Shown: positions 6,447 through 7,217 of the stretch, in pieces
Layout: each line of letters begins with the position of its first letter
How positions within the stretch are numbered: position 1 is the stretch's first letter
NCBI GenBank assembly: GCA_030635415.1
Contig: DAOVYW010000122.1
Location: 1-7,217, forward strand
Direction of reading: 5' to 3'
DNA length: 7,217 nucleotides
DNA from: Candidatus Firestoneibacteriota bacterium
Lineage (GTDB): Bacteria; Oederibacteriota; JAAXVQ01; JAUVAV01
Notes under the pieces: model-generated
What the model was told of the DNA's origin: nothing
What the model saw: the letters and a program-made list of their open reading frames with translations, nothing else
Database searches by the model: none
Position numbers and translations under genes: made by a program

Positions 6447-7217
6447 TTATTCCCCTACTGAGAAACCCTCGGTTCCTCCCATACCGGCTTTAACCTGGGG
6501 AAAGGCCTTTAAATTTATTCCCAGACCAATGTTGGTTTTACCGTCCTCATAAAGAGTAAAAGCCGCCTGCATATTCCAACAGTGCAGATCACGCCCCAGT
6601 CCCAGGGTAAAATTTTTCAGCCGTTGGCCGCTAAAATCGTATTGGATCGAACTCCGTACCGATAGTCCCATTCCGGTATTATAAGTACCTCCCAGAGTTC
6701 CAAAAATCGCGTGTTCGGGATTAAAATTCTCCCTCCAGGAGTAGGAGCCCGCCAGATTTAGATTCCACTTTTTACCGTGAGTTCCGGTCGAGAGATAGCC
6801 GCTGGTGATGCGTGCTTTTTTCCAGCCATAGATCCCCTGCCAGCTTAAGGAGAGCGGCTGCCAGAGTGAGGCGCGGCCGTTAAAGGTCAGCGGATCCATC
6901 CGGGCCTGCCAACCGGCGGTTTCATCCAGCAAATCATAACCGGTTTGGGTCTGAAGGCTGAAAGTGCTTCCCCGGTAATAGTCCAGTCCCAGCCTCAGCC
7001 GATGGCTGTTTACCCCGGCCCGGGGCAGATAGCTTTCCTGGAGTAGCGAAAATTTCCGGCTGAATTCATGCGTAAACCGGCTTTGCATCAAGTGTGTAGG
7101 GGTAGTACGTTGATAGTTTACCCATTTATTCGTCAGGGTAAGCTGCGTGGTATAGGCCGCGTCCAGGCAGGTTTGGGGCGCGGCCTCATCCGCCCCATAG
7201 GCGGGAATCAGAGTTTC
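6447..7217 (-). CDS. lptD: LptD-like LPS-assembly outer-membrane protein, C-terminal part (5' end outside window)
   Basis: The minus-strand frame is open from the window edge to TAA at 6449-6447, showing 256 residues. A TTG and an ATG at 7091-7086 are internal codons, because the frame continues upstream without a stop. The sequence is rich in alternating aromatic and polar stretches, as in an outer-membrane beta-barrel. Near its end it has the LptD family features: IQYDFSGQRLKNFTLGLGRD at about 191-210, the RDLHCW block at 209-214, and NLKAFPQVK at 235-243, where LptD proteins typically end (IKAFP). LptD, with LptE, inserts lipopolysaccharide into the outer leaflet of the outer membrane. The visible end carries a short extra tail, GMGGTEGFSVGE. 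Its N-terminal OstA/LptA-like domain, signal peptide and disulfide cysteines lie outside the window. The call rests on the barrel end only, so a divergent LptD homologue is possible. Confidence 0.75.
   Translation of the reverse strand, partial: ETLIPAYGADEAAPQTCLDAAYTTQLTLTNKWVNYQRTTPTHLMQSRFTHEFSRKFSLLQESYLPRAGVNSHRLRLGLDYYRGSTFSLQTQTGYDLLDETAGWQARMDPLTFNGRASLWQPLSLSWQGIYGWKKARITSGYLSTGTHGKKWNLNLAGSYSWRENFNPEHAIFGTLGGTYNTGMGLSVRSSIQYDFSGQRLKNFTLGLGRDLHCWNMQAAFTLYEDGKTNIGLGINLKAFPQVKAGMGGTEGFSVGE

Noticed and set aside
7086..7091. TTG/ATG as the start of a 214-residue protein
   Set aside because: The frame continues upstream to the window edge without a stop, and the upstream residues continue the barrel-like pattern, so these are internal codons of a longer gene.
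1..7217. CRISPR array, tRNA or rRNA genes, transposase, toxin-antitoxin or defence genes
   Set aside because: I saw no regularly spaced direct repeats, no tRNA-like cloverleaf and no such protein motifs on either strand. The non-coding space is small and is explained by the promoter and palindromes.

Overview
The window is a stretch of bacterial chromosome in which every recognisable gene lies on the minus strand, so transcription runs from high to low coordinates. It carries a compact nucleotide-sugar operon. Upstream is the C-terminal end of an LptD-type outer-membrane LPS-assembly protein, and downstream is most of a polytopic membrane protein of the LPG-synthase-TM / flippase-like family (PF03706, UPF0104). 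LptD implies a diderm (Gram-negative-type) bacterium. Base composition is roughly balanced, and the intergenic gaps hold palindromic elements of kinds dispersed in many environmental genomes. An uncultured environmental lineage is therefore plausible, but nothing here fixes the phylum.

Layout in transcription order. (1) 7217-6447: lptD-like 3' end, cut by the window edge. (2) 6446-6357: a 90-base gap with a convincing sigma70-type promoter (TTGTTG, 17-base spacer, TATAAT with an upstream TGC) and a strong Shine-Dalgarno site. (3) 6356-5067 ugd, then 28 bases, 5038-4298 rmlA, 15 bases, 4282-3266 rmlB. (4) 3265-3093: a 173-base gap with a perfect 24-base palindrome followed by five T's, a possible terminator or attenuator. 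(5) 3092-2076 gmd, 15 bases, 2060-1188 an RmlD-type reductase that starts with GTG. (6) 1187-930: a 258-base gap with two palindromic elements, one about 119 bases long with TTTGTCATTC ends and one small hairpin just upstream of the next start codon. (7) 929-1: the flippase-like membrane protein, open to the window edge.

The enzymes feed three activated-sugar pools. Ugd makes UDP-glucuronate, RmlA and RmlB make dTDP-4-keto-6-deoxyglucose, and Gmd makes GDP-4-keto-6-deoxymannose. One RmlD-superfamily reductase follows. No RmlC epimerase and no Fcl/GDP-fucose synthase lies in the window, so the end product is open: dTDP-L-rhamnose if rmlC is elsewhere, or GDP-D-rhamnose if the reductase acts on the Gmd product. 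The neighbouring LptD fits a role in LPS or another surface polysaccharide. I see no undescribed defence, mobile or RNA-based system; the most interesting points are the pathway gap, the reductase's altered motif and the palindromes in the gaps.
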